DNA from: Effusibacillus consociatus
GTDB taxonomy: Bacteria; Bacillota; Bacilli; Tumebacillales; Effusibacillaceae
DNA: 64,000 nt
NCBI RefSeq assembly: GCF_042652925.1
Contig: NZ_JBHSHC010000142.1
Location: forward strand, 59,118-123,117
Direction of reading: 5' to 3'
Below, in pieces: positions 33,968 through 41,702 of the stretch; positions within the stretch are counted from its first letter, which is position 1; the number at the start of each line of letters is the position of its first letter. Position numbers and translations under genes: made by a program. A model generated the notes under the pieces. The model was not told the origin of the DNA, searched no databases, and saw nothing but the letters and a program-made list of their open reading frames with translations.

Positions 33968-34405
33968 ATGAAAGAGATTTGGCTATCCAAAGGTGTGTTG
34001 GATAGAGGGCTCCTGAAAGAACAGCAAGCGAGTTTGCTTTCTGAAAAAGAAGAACTGATTAAAGAGATTACAAAACGAACCAACTTGCCCGACACGGAGG
34101 TACGGGATCTTGTAAAACGCTTAGCGAAAAAAGAGGTGGAATTAGAACTTGTCAAAGCGGAAAGGTTCTTCGAAATATTGTTTGACCTTGTGTCCGTAAC
34201 CGATATTATCGAGGCGGATCGAAAGACACTGGAAGCAAAATTCAAAAGCCGTGTAAAAAGCTTGCCTGGAGCAGAATTGGAGTTTCTTTTCGAAAATGGG
34301 CTCATCACCAACGATTGGACACTTTCCGAAGATGCACACGGCTTGATAAATCAATTAAAAGCCCGGTTGATGATGGAAAGTGAAGAAGAAATACTTGTGG
34401 GGTAA
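33968..34405 (+). CDS. Hypothetical charged helical protein
   Basis: A 145-residue, highly charged, helix-rich protein that I do not recognise (LLSEKEELIKEITKR; VRDLVKRLAKKEVELELVKA). The pattern suggests a coiled coil over residues 20-65 and a compact C-terminal part. No Shine-Dalgarno sequence precedes ATG 33968, but the frame stays open upstream and the microprotein stop lies 17 bases before it, so re-initiation is possible. It converges on a zinc-ribbon gene with a 12-base gap and no terminator. Confidence 0.65.
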   Translation: MKEIWLSKGVLDRGLLKEQQASLLSEKEELIKEITKRTNLPDTEVRDLVKRLAKKEVELELVKAERFFEILFDLVSVTDIIEADRKTLEAKFKSRVKSLPGAELEFLFENGLITNDWTLSEDAHGLINQLKARLMMESEEEILVG

Positions 34406-34417
34406 AACGGCTGCCTT

Positions 34418-34642
34418 TTAATTGATGGATCCGGAAGTAATGATATGCTCGATTATGAGACGTGTTTCAAGGGCGTCATAGTGCTGTTCGGAAAACACCC
34501 CAACCAGGATGCCCGAGCCGCATTGGCATTGATAGAACGTTTTGCCGTCAACGCGACCCATACGTTTCCAGTAAATTGAACCCAGCTTTTCTTTTTGCCC
34601 GCAAGATGGGCAGGTTTTAACCTGTTTGAACAAAGTTTTCAT
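34418..34642 (-). CDS. Small zinc-ribbon protein
   Basis: A 74-residue protein with CPSCGQKE near the N-terminus and QCQCGSG near residue 40, a four-Cys zinc ribbon. The remainder is an alpha/beta tail (SEQHYDALETRLIIEHI). AAGGGGG precedes the ATG at 34642 on the minus strand. The role is unknown; small zinc ribbons often bind nucleic acid or a protein partner. It ends 12 bases from the opposite-strand gene end. Confidence 0.75.
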   Translation of the reverse strand: MKTLFKQVKTCPSCGQKEKLGSIYWKRMGRVDGKTFYQCQCGSGILVGVFSEQHYDALETRLIIEHIITSGSIN

Positions 34643-34740
34643 CTTGTCTCCCCCTTAGCGTTTTGAAGGTAAATGTAAGGGATCATTATGTTCTTTCCAT
34701 TATCGATTTGTAAAACAAATGTTTCCGATTTGTTATTTTC

Positions 34741-34798
34741 TTGTGAAACGGATTGGGAGTTTACAAGTTGTGAAACATTTGGTATAGTTGTTTTACAA
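34741..34798 (+). promoter_or_regulatory. Operator cluster of TTGTRAAAC inverted repeats over a promoter
   Basis: Two inverted pairs: TTGTGAAAC (34741) with GTTTACAA (34759-34766), and TTGTGAAAC (34768) with GTTTTACAA (34790-34798); a further TTGTAAAAC lies at 34708. They flank the promoter TTTACA-17-TATAGT at 34760-34788. The half-site recalls the TTGTGAA of Rex and CRP/FNR-type operators, but the spacing fits neither exactly. Confidence 0.6.
34760..34788 (+). promoter_or_regulatory. Promoter of the ArsB/NhaD-type permease gene
   Basis: TTTACA (34760-34765), 17-base spacer, TATAGT (34783-34788), overlapped by the operator repeats. Confidence 0.7.
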
Positions 34799-34823
34799 GT
34801 TCATATTCGGAATGTTTTTGGAG

Positions 34824-34855
34824 GAGCCTGTCACTGACGGGCTCTTTTTATCTTT
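34824..34855 (+). terminator. Leader terminator/attenuator upstream of the permease
   Basis: GAGCC-T-GTC-ACT-GAC-G-GGCTC hairpin followed by TTTTTATCTTTTTT, placed between the promoter and the permease start. It would stop transcription before the gene unless read through. Confidence 0.65.
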
Positions 34856-34917
34856 TTTCATAATATTGCTTCAGATGATTGAAAGTAAGTAGTGGAATCA
34901 GAACGAGGAGGACGAAG

Positions 34918-36198
34918 ATGGAACAACAAGCGATTTTGGCAATTGGAATCTTTTTAATCACGTACGCAATGATTATCTCCGAAAAAATTCACCGTACCGT
35001 AGTCGCCATGATTGGTGGTATCCTTATGGTGATCTTCGGTATTGTCGATCAGGAAACGGCGATCCACCATGTGGATTTTAACACGTTGGGTCTTTTAACC
35101 GGAATGATGATCATCGTATCGATTACCGCGGAGACAGGGCTTTTCAAGTACATAGCGATTTGGTCCGCCAAAAAGGCGAAGGGCGATCCGCTTCGAATTC
35201 TTGTGGCCTTAGGGATGATCACTGCGGTTGCATCCGCTTTACTCGATAACGTCACAACCGTACTCCTGATGGTGCCTGTGACGTTCAGCATCACCCGGCA
35301 ATTGCGGGTATCCCCTATGCCTTATTTGATTACTGAAATATTGGCGTCGAACATCGGGGGAACTGCGACGCTTATCGGTGATCCGCCGAATATTATGATT
35401 GGAAGCGCGGTCAAAGAATTGTCTTTCATGTCTTTCATCAACAATCTGGCTGCGATTTCTTTCTTTATCCTGATCGTGACCATGGCGATTCTCACGGCTT
35501 GGTATCGGAAGCAGCTCAAAACATCCGAGGAATTGAAAGCAGGGATCATGGACTTGGATGAAACAGACGAAATTAAAGACAAAGGACTTTTGAAGAAATG
35601 CTTGTTTGTTCTCGCTTTCACAATTGGCGGCTTTTTCATTCATCAAATCGTGCACGTTGAATCAGCGACCGTTGCTCTTGCGGGTGCGTTCCTCCTGCTC
35701 CTTTTGTCGGGAGAGCATTATCTGGAGGACGCGCTGGCGAAAGTGGAGTGGACCACCATTTTCTTTTTCATCGGATTGTTTGTGCTGGTTTCGGGCCTGG
35801 TGGAAACAGGGGTGATATCGAAACTGGCTGCGCAGGCAATCGATCTCACTGGTGGGGATTTGACCGCCACCGCCATGCTGATTCTTTGGATGAGCGCCAT
35901 TGCCTCGGCTTTCGTTGATAACATCCCGTTTGTTGCAACGATGATTCCGATGATCCAAGAGATGGGGAATATGGGACTGCCGAATTTGGAGCCTCTCTGG
36001 TGGAGTCTTGCGTTAGGGGCATGTTTGGGGGGAAACGGTACCCTGATTGGAGCCAGTGCCAACGTGATCGTTGCGGGATTGGCCGCCAAGGAAGGGCACC
36101 ACATCTCCTTCCTTAGATTCCTTTGGATCGCTTTCCCGTTAATGATTTTGTCCATCGTAATTGCTTCGGTATATGTCTATTTACGATATCTGATGTAA
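34918..36198 (+). CDS. ArsB/NhaD-family (SLC13-like) anion or Na+/H+ permease
   Basis: A 426-residue membrane protein with about eleven hydrophobic segments in two pseudo-symmetrical halves. Each half has an Asp-Asn pair: TAVASALLDNVTTVLLMVP and ASAFVDNIPFVATMIPM. Conserved loops ATLIGDPPNIMIGS and NGTLIGASANVIVAG are the hallmarks of the ion transporter superfamily covering ArsB, NhaD and SLC13. ATG 34918 follows GAGGAGGACG. The substrate (arsenite, sodium, citrate or sulfate) cannot be told; no ars genes are nearby. Expression is probably controlled by the operator repeats and leader hairpin upstream. Confidence 0.87.
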   Translation: MEQQAILAIGIFLITYAMIISEKIHRTVVAMIGGILMVIFGIVDQETAIHHVDFNTLGLLTGMMIIVSITAETGLFKYIAIWSAKKAKGDPLRILVALGMITAVASALLDNVTTVLLMVPVTFSITRQLRVSPMPYLITEILASNIGGTATLIGDPPNIMIGSAVKELSFMSFINNLAAISFFILIVTMAILTAWYRKQLKTSEELKAGIMDLDETDEIKDKGLLKKCLFVLAFTIGGFFIHQIVHVESATVALAGAFLLLLLSGEHYLEDALAKVEWTTIFFFIGLFVLVSGLVETGVISKLAAQAIDLTGGDLTATAMLILWMSAIASAFVDNIPFVATMIPMIQEMGNMGLPNLEPLWWSLALGACLGGNGTLIGASANVIVAGLAAKEGHHISFLRFLWIAFPLMILSIVIASVYVYLRYLM

Positions 36199-36215
36199 AG
36201 GGAGGAGGATTCAAA

Positions 36216-36491
36216 ATGGTTCTGTACAAGTACGACCACGACGCTCTTGAGATCACAGAGCAAAGGAACGGTGACGACTTTGAGTTTTGGATCAAAGCCA
36301 AAAACGATGAGTCTTTACGCGGCCTGCACCAAGTTCGATCATTCTTCGATCACAACAGGATTCACACAGATGTTTTGTTTTACACGCATCATGAACATGA
36401 GTTTCAAGTCATTGTCCGCAAAGATTTCCATATCGACTTTCTTCTTAGTCTTTTCAAACACTGTCTGTTAAAGAGTCTGACCTGGGAATAA
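36216..36491 (+). CDS. Hypothetical 91-residue protein
   Basis: An unrecognised small protein (MVLYKYDHDALEITEQRNGD; FFDHNRIHTDVLFYTHHEHE), His-rich in its second half, with predicted alpha/beta character and no membrane segment. A perfect AAAGGGAGGAGG ribosome site precedes ATG 36216, 17 bases after the permease stop, so it is probably co-transcribed with the permease. A strong terminator follows. The His-rich stretch could bind metal; this is speculative. Confidence 0.8.
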   Translation: MVLYKYDHDALEITEQRNGDDFEFWIKAKNDESLRGLHQVRSFFDHNRIHTDVLFYTHHEHEFQVIVRKDFHIDFLLSLFKHCLLKSLTWE

Positions 36492-36495
36492 AATA

Positions 36496-36533
36496 GAAGT
36501 CCCTTCTTCGGAAGGGACTTCGAACGTTTTTTC
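36496..36533 (+). terminator. Terminator after the permease/small-gene operon
   Basis: GAAGTCCCTTC-TTCG-GAAGGGACTTC, a perfect 11-bp stem with a UUCG tetraloop, then a T-run. It can also end the convergent gene. Confidence 0.93.
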
Positions 36534-37236
36534 AGGATTCATCCTTGTACTTCTCGATGACTTTGCCGGTCAGGGAGTGAACGAAAATTTTCCAATTCCC
36601 CATCTCTGGTTCTTGAAAGCGCAGCGTTACCACATAAATCAGTGGTGTTCCGTTACGTGTGGGCAAATAGTAGGGTTCGACTGTGGGCTCTTTTGCAGCA
36701 GTTCCTTTAGTGTCAAAGGATGACCTCGCTTTTTCGATTGCCACTTGCGGTGAGAATGCAGCCTTCATTGGGCGATTGAAAAGCCTGTCTTCCAGATTTG
36801 GGGAAAATCGTCCGTTTACAGAACGAATAATGCCCGCCTGGTCAATGGTGACGACCAGTTCGTCCCCCCACACCGGGGTATTGAACACCAGGTGCTGCAT
36901 GTGGACCTGGCTTCCATTTTCGTCCCGGTTGATTTTCAGGATTTTCATGGTCCTGTTCGGGTTTTTCATTCCATACAAGGATTTCACATGATCCAGAAAT
37001 TCATAGGCGATCCATTCGGGAGAGTGCTTGGACGGTTGAGAAAGTTGGCCCGATAAATAGGACGGGGTGTTGGTCTCCTCATTCCACTTGATCTGAAGGT
37101 TCCCCCCGCTTTCGCTGGCGAGTTTTTGTAAAACAGCGCGTTCTTTCCCCGTTAATTCCTTCGCCACAGCAAACTGAGAACACCATCCCAGGAAAATCAA
37201 CGCAGAAAGAAAACCCATAACGATCGATTTCCGCAT
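36532..37236 (-). CDS. Secreted stand-alone FTP-PepSY propeptide protein (no M4 protease domain)
   Basis: A 234-residue exported protein. A signal peptide (MGFLSALIFLGWCSQFAVA) is followed by a fungalysin/thermolysin propeptide (FTP) region (HLVFNTPVWGDELVVTIDQ; IRSVNGRFSPNL) and a PepSY region ending NWKIFVHSLTGKVIEKYKDE. In thermolysin-type precursors this is the inhibitory chaperone pro-region and is followed by about 300 residues of protease; here a stop and terminator follow directly. It may act in trans on a protease or inhibit one. ATG 37236 is spaced eight bases from AGGGGG. Confidence 0.8.
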   Translation of the reverse strand: MRKSIVMGFLSALIFLGWCSQFAVAKELTGKERAVLQKLASESGGNLQIKWNEETNTPSYLSGQLSQPSKHSPEWIAYEFLDHVKSLYGMKNPNRTMKILKINRDENGSQVHMQHLVFNTPVWGDELVVTIDQAGIIRSVNGRFSPNLEDRLFNRPMKAAFSPQVAIEKARSSFDTKGTAAKEPTVEPYYLPTRNGTPLIYVVTLRFQEPEMGNWKIFVHSLTGKVIEKYKDES

Positions 37237-37480
37237 TACCATGCCCCCTAAAGAGTTCTATAGTCTATTGTTTGTACAAAAAGAGCCGTTTTAGACATTT
37301 TTTGTAACCTTCTCAATTGGACAATAGGTGGGGACAGTCGAATAGTCGGGGGCGAGTCAATGGAATATTATAGTTAATATCTATCACGACAATCGTTTTT
37401 ATATCTTTGAAGTATAAGTGGGAAATGTGGTACAACTAGGGTAGTTCATTGCAGAGTATCGGACTGGGGAGGAAGCAACA

Positions 37481-38560
37481 ATGGCGGAAACGAAACGCAT
37501 AGCAATTCTGGGTGGAGACGGCATTGGTCCGGAAGTGGTGGCCGAAGCCGAAAAAGTGTTGAAAAAGACGGAAGAGCTGTTCGGGGTTCAATTTGAGACT
37601 GAACACGCTCTGTTCGGGGGCGTTGCCATCGATCAAAAGGGTACACCGCTGCCTGAGGAAACGCTGGAATTGTGCAAGAGCGCAGATGCGGTGCTGTTAG
37701 GTGCGGTCGGCGGACCGAAATGGGATAACAACCCAAAGGAACTGCGCCCGGAGACAGGTCTGCTTGGTATTCGCAAGCAGTTGGGACTGTTCTCGAACAT
37801 TCGTCCGGCGGTCATTTTCGACTGCCTCAAGGAGGCATCGACATTAAAGCCGGAAGTGTTGGAAGGTACGGATCTGATCGTGGTGCGTGAGCTCACAGGC
37901 GGGATCTATTTCGGTGAGAAATTCCGCCGCGACACGGAGAACGGTCAGGAAGCGGTGGACACCTGCGCATACAATGAAAAGGAAGTGGAGCGGATCGTCC
38001 GTCAGGCATGCGAAGTGGCGCGTAAACGCCGCAAGAAACTGACGTCAGTGGACAAGGCGAATGTACTGGAGACGTCCCGCCTGTGGCGGGAGACCGTAAA
38101 CAGGATCGCCGCAGATTATCAGGACGTCGAACTCGAGCATGTACTGGTCGACAACTGCGCGATGCAGCTTCTGCGCCGTCCGGCGAGCTTCGATGTCATT
38201 GTAACGGAGAACATGTTCGGCGACATTTTGAGCGATGAGGCTGCGATGCTGACCGGATCGATCGGAATGCTTGCGTCTGCGTCCCTCGGGGAAGGAAGCC
38301 TCGGGCTGTATGAACCCGTGCACGGTTCTGCTCCGGACATCGCCGGCCAAGGAGTCGCAAATCCAATTGCAACCATTCTCTCGGTTGCGCTTATGTACAA
38401 ACTGTCGTTCAACTGGCAGGAAGCGGGCGATGTGATCGAGAATGCCGTGAAGAAGGTGCTCGATGCCGGACACCGTACGGCTGACATCGCCGTTGACAAG
38501 AGCAAAGCGGTTGGCACTTCAAAAATGGGCGATCTGATCGTCGAAGCGATGGTGCGATAA
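37481..38560 (+). CDS. leuB: 3-isopropylmalate dehydrogenase
   Basis: A 359-residue NAD-dependent beta-decarboxylating dehydrogenase of leucine synthesis. Visible are ILGGDGIGPEVVAEAEKVL, the substrate arginines in VRELTGGIYFGEK, the Lys in SVDKANVLETSRLWR, and LYEPVHGSAPDIAGQGVANP binding NAD. It stands alone with its own terminator; leuA, C and D are not adjacent. A region of about 240 bases upstream contains no recognisable T-box, though a promoter must lie there. Confidence 0.96.
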   Translation: MAETKRIAILGGDGIGPEVVAEAEKVLKKTEELFGVQFETEHALFGGVAIDQKGTPLPEETLELCKSADAVLLGAVGGPKWDNNPKELRPETGLLGIRKQLGLFSNIRPAVIFDCLKEASTLKPEVLEGTDLIVVRELTGGIYFGEKFRRDTENGQEAVDTCAYNEKEVERIVRQACEVARKRRKKLTSVDKANVLETSRLWRETVNRIAADYQDVELEHVLVDNCAMQLLRRPASFDVIVTENMFGDILSDEAAMLTGSIGMLASASLGEGSLGLYEPVHGSAPDIAGQGVANPIATILSVALMYKLSFNWQEAGDVIENAVKKVLDAGHRTADIAVDKSKAVGTSKMGDLIVEAMVR

Positions 38561-38572
38561 GAGTTTTTCAGC

Positions 38573-38603
38573 AACCCGGTCCCGTTTGAGGCCGGGTTTT
38601 TTA
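38573..38603 (+). terminator. leuB terminator
   Basis: AACCCGG / CCGGGTT stem followed by TTTTTTA. Confidence 0.9.
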
Positions 38604-38714
38604 TCTTACGATGGAATAAGCTTATTTGCTATGGCGTCATGGGAATGTATAGGCTTGCTTTTCCAAAAGGACAATAGGAGGGAAGTGAGAATCCAAACGG
38701 AAAAGGAGCCAAAA

Positions 38715-38888
38715 ATGGAGAAACAAGAAAAACAATATGTCCACAACCCTATCACGGGAGAAATGATGGAAGCTAACACATTCTCGGGAAAAGAATTTTT
38801 TTGGAGGCAGGGCTCCCCTGACGAAAAAAACAACGAGAATGCGCCGAGCGGAGTTGAAAAAGGAGGTACTCTCTTTGAAAAGAATTAA
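38715..38888 (+). CDS. Hypothetical 57-residue protein
   Basis: A small hydrophilic protein, not recognised (MEKQEKQYVHNPITGEMMEA; SGKEFFWRQGSPDEKNNEN). AAAGGAG lies five to six bases upstream of ATG 38715. The last 14 bases overlap the next gene, whose ribosome site lies inside this one, so the two are translationally coupled. No export signal, Cys or membrane segment. Confidence 0.65.
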   Translation: MEKQEKQYVHNPITGEMMEANTFSGKEFFWRQGSPDEKNNENAPSGVEKGGTLFEKN

Positions 38889-39090
38889 AGGTGAGTATGT
38901 GATCTTGGTTCCGGAGAACATCTCCTTTGAAGAATACCAGTCCCGATTTTCCGACTGGATTGAGGCCAACGGGTTTCGTTTTTTTGGACATCATGAAGAG
39001 CTTCCGCAAAGTGATGGTACTTCTGTTTGGGAAACAATTCTCAAGTCTGATGCCCCGCCCGATTCCGTTTGGGCGTTTGATGTGTTCTGA
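38875..39090 (+). CDS. Hypothetical 71-residue protein
   Basis: A small protein of unknown function, predicted alpha/beta (KRIKGEYVILVPENISFEEY; FSDWIEANGFRFFGHHEEL). TTG 38875 is eight bases after GGAGG within the previous gene. Two-gene operon with the 57-residue protein, ended by the terminator at 39166. No motif is recognised. Confidence 0.65.
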   Translation: MKRIKGEYVILVPENISFEEYQSRFSDWIEANGFRFFGHHEELPQSDGTSVWETILKSDAPPDSVWAFDVF

Positions 39091-39165
39091 TGAGGGACAG
39101 TCAAAGTGATTGAAGAACGGAGGGATCAATCCAACACAATAGTACCTGTTGAGCGCGAATAATGT

Positions 39166-39192
39166 AAAAGGCTTGGGTTTTCCAAGCCTTTT
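39166..39192 (+). terminator. Bidirectional terminator
   Basis: AAAAGGCTTGG-GTTTT-CCAAGCCTTTT, suitable for both the small operon and the convergent gene at 39204. Confidence 0.88.
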
Positions 39193-39203
39193 CGTTCGCA
39201 ATG

Positions 39204-39422
39204 TTAACATTTTCGTTGTTCGGTTTTGCGAAGCTTTTCAAATTCATCGTTAAAAATCTTGAAGTGCCCCAAAAATTGTCTTTCGGCTTCCGTTAAGGGC
39301 TCCTCGATCCTTTCCGCCAACTCGTTTGCCAAAATCGCAGAAGCCTCTAAAAATTGGTTCATTTCCTCCGTTAGTTGGTCGGCGTGTTTAACCGACAAAA
39401 ACGCTTTTTCCATGTCACTCAT
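39204..39422 (-). CDS. Hypothetical 72-residue helical protein
   Basis: A small acidic, wholly helical protein (MSDMEKAFLSVKHADQLTEE; LANELAERIEEPLTEAERQF). ATG 39422 on the minus strand has GAGGG eight bases upstream; 11 further in-frame codons upstream begin with TTG and lack a ribosome site. Unknown function; the heptad-like Leu/Ala pattern suggests a helical hairpin or dimer. Confidence 0.65.
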   Translation of the reverse strand: MSDMEKAFLSVKHADQLTEEMNQFLEASAILANELAERIEEPLTEAERQFLGHFKIFNDEFEKLRKTEQRKC

Positions 39423-39506
39423 CTCCGATTCCCTCGTTATTCTTTCAAAGTCCAAGAATTTTTAGCCGTTCTGCAGCCGTAGAAACGAAAAGGCTGAAGG
39501 AGAAAT

Positions 39507-39535
39507 TTGATTATTTCGGTAAAAATGTGTATAAT
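39507..39535 (+). promoter_or_regulatory. Promoter of the GntR regulator gene
   Basis: TTGATT (39507-39512), 17-base spacer, TATAAT (39530-39535). Confidence 0.8.
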
Positions 39536-39545
39536 GTTTTTAATC

Positions 39546-39566
39546 ACTGGTCCGTATGTCGTGATG
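39546..39566 (+). promoter_or_regulatory. Taurine-regulon operator, site 1 (autoregulation)
   Basis: ACTGGTCCGTATGTCGTGATG lies 11 bases after the -10 box of gntR and matches sites at 40351, 40505, 42851 and 52124. Confidence 0.65.
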
Positions 39567-39599
39567 TGGTGAAGATATTTTAGCTTCGGAGGAATCCTT

Positions 39600-40313
39600 A
39601 TGGCCTTGGACATTCATAATCCGATCCCTTTACATGTTCAATTAAAAAATATATTAGAGGATCAAATAAAACAGGGATATTATAAAGAAAAAATTCCGAG
39701 CGAGAGAGAACTCATGGAAATGTATTCGGTTAGCAGAAGTACTGTGAGAGAAGCGGTTTCCATATTAGTGCATGAAGGGATTCTGGAAAAGAAGCATGGT
39801 AAGGGAACTTTTGTGTCTCTCAAACCAGTACAAGAGTGGCTAAGAATGACTAGTTTTACGGAAACGATTAAAAAAATGGGTATTAAATTATTGGATCATG
39901 GTATTGTTTCTACTCCTGAGAATTTAAGCGATGTTACCGGTTTTGATGATCAGTGTTATTATATTAAAAGATTACGATTAAAAGAGAATGTTCCCATCGC
40001 AATTGAAAACCAGTATTATCCTTTAGAACTTGGCCAGAAATTAGCTCAATATGATTTAAATACCGCAGTTTTATATGATATTCTTGAGGGTGACCTTGCT
40101 ATTAATTTTTGGGAAGCAGAACAAATCATTACATGTGGTCATCCAACCAAAGAAGATGCATCCTATTTAGGAGTATCAGAAACCACGTGCTTGTTAATAA
40201 CAGAACGTATGATTAATGATCCGGATGGAAATCTGGTAGAGTATTATAAAGGTTTCTTTCGATCCGATATGTACTCATTTGTAATGAAAATGTCTCGGAA
40301 ATCCAATGCTTGA
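39600..40313 (+). CDS. GntR/UTRA-family transcriptional regulator of the taurine cluster
   Basis: A 237-residue HutC-subfamily GntR regulator. The winged helix (PLHVQLKNILEDQIKQGYY; IPSERELMEMYSVSRSTVRE; HGKGTFVS) is followed by a UTRA ligand-binding domain from about residue 85 (IKRLRLKENVPIAIENQYYP; LITERMINDPDGNLVEYYKG). The gene is clearly more AT-rich than the genes to its left, which may mark an acquired cluster. A shared operator motif downstream of its own and three other promoters suggests it controls the taurine regulon, releasing DNA on an effector such as taurine or a degradation product. The effector is not known. Confidence 0.9.
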   Translation: MALDIHNPIPLHVQLKNILEDQIKQGYYKEKIPSERELMEMYSVSRSTVREAVSILVHEGILEKKHGKGTFVSLKPVQEWLRMTSFTETIKKMGIKLLDHGIVSTPENLSDVTGFDDQCYYIKRLRLKENVPIAIENQYYPLELGQKLAQYDLNTAVLYDILEGDLAINFWEAEQIITCGHPTKEDASYLGVSETTCLLITERMINDPDGNLVEYYKGFFRSDMYSFVMKMSRKSNA

Positions 40314-40342
40314 AACATACATCATTCTAATGTATGTTTTTT
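40313..40342 (+). terminator. Terminator of the GntR gene
   Basis: AAACATACAT / ATGTATGTTT stem followed by TTTTTT, starting at the stop codon. Confidence 0.85.
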
Positions 40343-40350
40343 ATCTTAAA

Positions 40351-40370
40351 ACTGGTACGGACATAGCAAT
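40351..40370 (+). promoter_or_regulatory. Taurine-regulon operator, site 2 (no promoter seen)
   Basis: ACTGGTACGGACATAGCAAT, just after the gntR terminator and about 150 bases before the next full site. No -35/-10 pair is visible, so it may be an auxiliary site for looping or a relic. Confidence 0.5.
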
Positions 40371-40464
40371 GAGTCAAATGAATGAATTGCAGCCGCCAGC
40401 ATGGTGTTGGGTGTAATAGCAGTAGTAATGGGATAATAACAGAAGTCCAAATATTTAAAAGGAA

Positions 40465-40537
40465 TTGACTTGTTTGGAATAGACGATGTATACTAAGGTT
40501 GAAAACTGGTACGGACGTCACGACATCACGTGGTCCG
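40465..40537 (+). promoter_or_regulatory. Promoter plus taurine-regulon operator, site 3
   Basis: TTGACT (40465-40470), 18-base spacer, TATACT (40489-40494), then the operator beginning ACTGGTACGGACGTCACGAC at 40505 and continuing through an imperfect dyad to GTGGTCCG. Confidence 0.75.
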
Positions 40538-40555
40538 GAGAAAGGGGAAGGAACG

Positions 40556-40846
40556 TTGAAAATCTCGGGCAAAATCGTCAAAAAACGTACCTATATTGAC
40601 AATGAGGATCGAAATATCAATTGTATCACCTTTCTTGAGCTTGATAAGGGAATTACGGTCAATGGAGACAGAATCAAAATTATTCCTTTATTAAGCGAAG
40701 AGACAATGGTTCCCCAAAATGTTGGTGACAACATCGAGGTAGATGGTGAAATCATATTTAAAAAGATTTTTACCATGTTCGGAAATTTGAGTTCGTCTCC
40801 TATTCCTACTCTGATGAACAGAGTAAATAGGGATAGGTTAGGTTAG
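40556..40846 (+). CDS. Hypothetical 96-residue protein of the taurine cluster
   Basis: A small beta-rich protein that I do not recognise (LKISGKIVKKRTYIDNEDRN; KGITVNGDRIKIIPLLSEET; VGDNIEVDGEIIFKKIF), with an OB-like alternation of strands. It starts at TTG 40556 behind AAGGGGAAGGA. It is the first gene after operator site 3 and lies 74 bases before a thiG paralogue. It is not a ThiS-type sulfur carrier by sequence: there is no C-terminal GG. Its place suggests a role linked to the ThiG-like protein or to sulfite handling, unproven. Confidence 0.65.
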   Translation: MKISGKIVKKRTYIDNEDRNINCITFLELDKGITVNGDRIKIIPLLSEETMVPQNVGDNIEVDGEIIFKKIFTMFGNLSSSPIPTLMNRVNRDRLG

Positions 40847-40920
40847 GAACACCATAGGTGATTATTAAACAGGACGTTCGGATCGGAATGTCAATGTACA
40901 ATTTGCAGGAGGTGGATACT

Positions 40921-41688
40921 ATGTTGAAAATCGGGCCTTATGAATTTCGTTCCCGATTGATGCTTGGAACAGGAAAGTTTCCCGACTTTAAAGTTCAAAA
41001 GGAAGCGATTGATATTTCAGAAACCGAAATTTTGACTTTTGCTGTGAGAAGGATGAATCTTTTTGAAGCCAGTCAACCGAACTTTCTAGAAATGTTAGAT
41101 TTGAAAAAGTATACCTTGCTTCCTAATACAGCAGGGGCAAAAACAGCGGAAGAGGCGGTTCGTATCGCTAAGCTATCAAAAGCCTCCGGTCTTTGTGACA
41201 TGATAAAGGTAGAAGTGATCGGGGATGAAAAAACGCTTCTTCCTGATCCGGTTGAAACATTAAAAGCATCAGAGATTTTACTTGAAGAAGGTTTTATTGT
41301 CTTACCTTATACTTCAGATGATGTTCTTTTGGCTAAAAGATTACAAGATGTAGGGGTTCATGCGATCATGCCGGGTGCTTCACCGATCGGCTCCGGCCAA
41401 GGGATTGTGAATCCATTAAATTTAAGCTTCATTATTGAACAGGCAAAGGTGCCGGTGATCGTGGATGCTGGTATTGGTTCTCCTTCCGATGCAGCGATAG
41501 CAATGGAAATGGGATCTGATGGTGTACTGCTGAATACGGCTGTTTCTGGAGCTAAAGATCCTGTGAAGATGGCTCTTGCCATGAAGCTGGCCATTAATGC
41601 CGGGCGGTTAGGCTATGAAGCTGGCCGAATACCGAAAAAACGTTATGCCGCTGCAAGCAGCCCAATGGAAGGGATGAGTATTGTTTAA
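40921..41688 (+). CDS. thiG: ThiG-like thiazole synthase paralogue
   Basis: A 255-residue protein matching thiazole synthase ThiG along its length (RLMLGTGKFPDFKVQKEAID; AVRRMNLFEASQPNFLEMLD; GVHAIMPGASPIGSGQGIVN). The Schiff-base Lys96 is kept in LCDMIKVEVIG. ThiG normally makes the thiamine thiazole from DXP, ThiS-thiocarboxylate and dehydroglycine, next to thiS, thiF and thiO; none of these is here. It lies instead between two genes of a taurine operon. ATG 40921 has AGGAGG upstream. It may be a true thiazole synthase in an odd place or a paralogue adapted to sulfur from taurine. Confidence 0.85.
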   Translation: MLKIGPYEFRSRLMLGTGKFPDFKVQKEAIDISETEILTFAVRRMNLFEASQPNFLEMLDLKKYTLLPNTAGAKTAEEAVRIAKLSKASGLCDMIKVEVIGDEKTLLPDPVETLKASEILLEEGFIVLPYTSDDVLLAKRLQDVGVHAIMPGASPIGSGQGIVNPLNLSFIIEQAKVPVIVDAGIGSPSDAAIAMEMGSDGVLLNTAVSGAKDPVKMALAMKLAINAGRLGYEAGRIPKKRYAAASSPMEGMSIV

Positions 41689-41702
41689 GGGAGATGATTC
41701 TA

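Noticed and set aside
40556..40846. The 96-residue protein as a ThiS sulfur carrier for the ThiG paralogue
   Set aside because: It lacks the C-terminal Gly-Gly and the beta-grasp pattern of ThiS.
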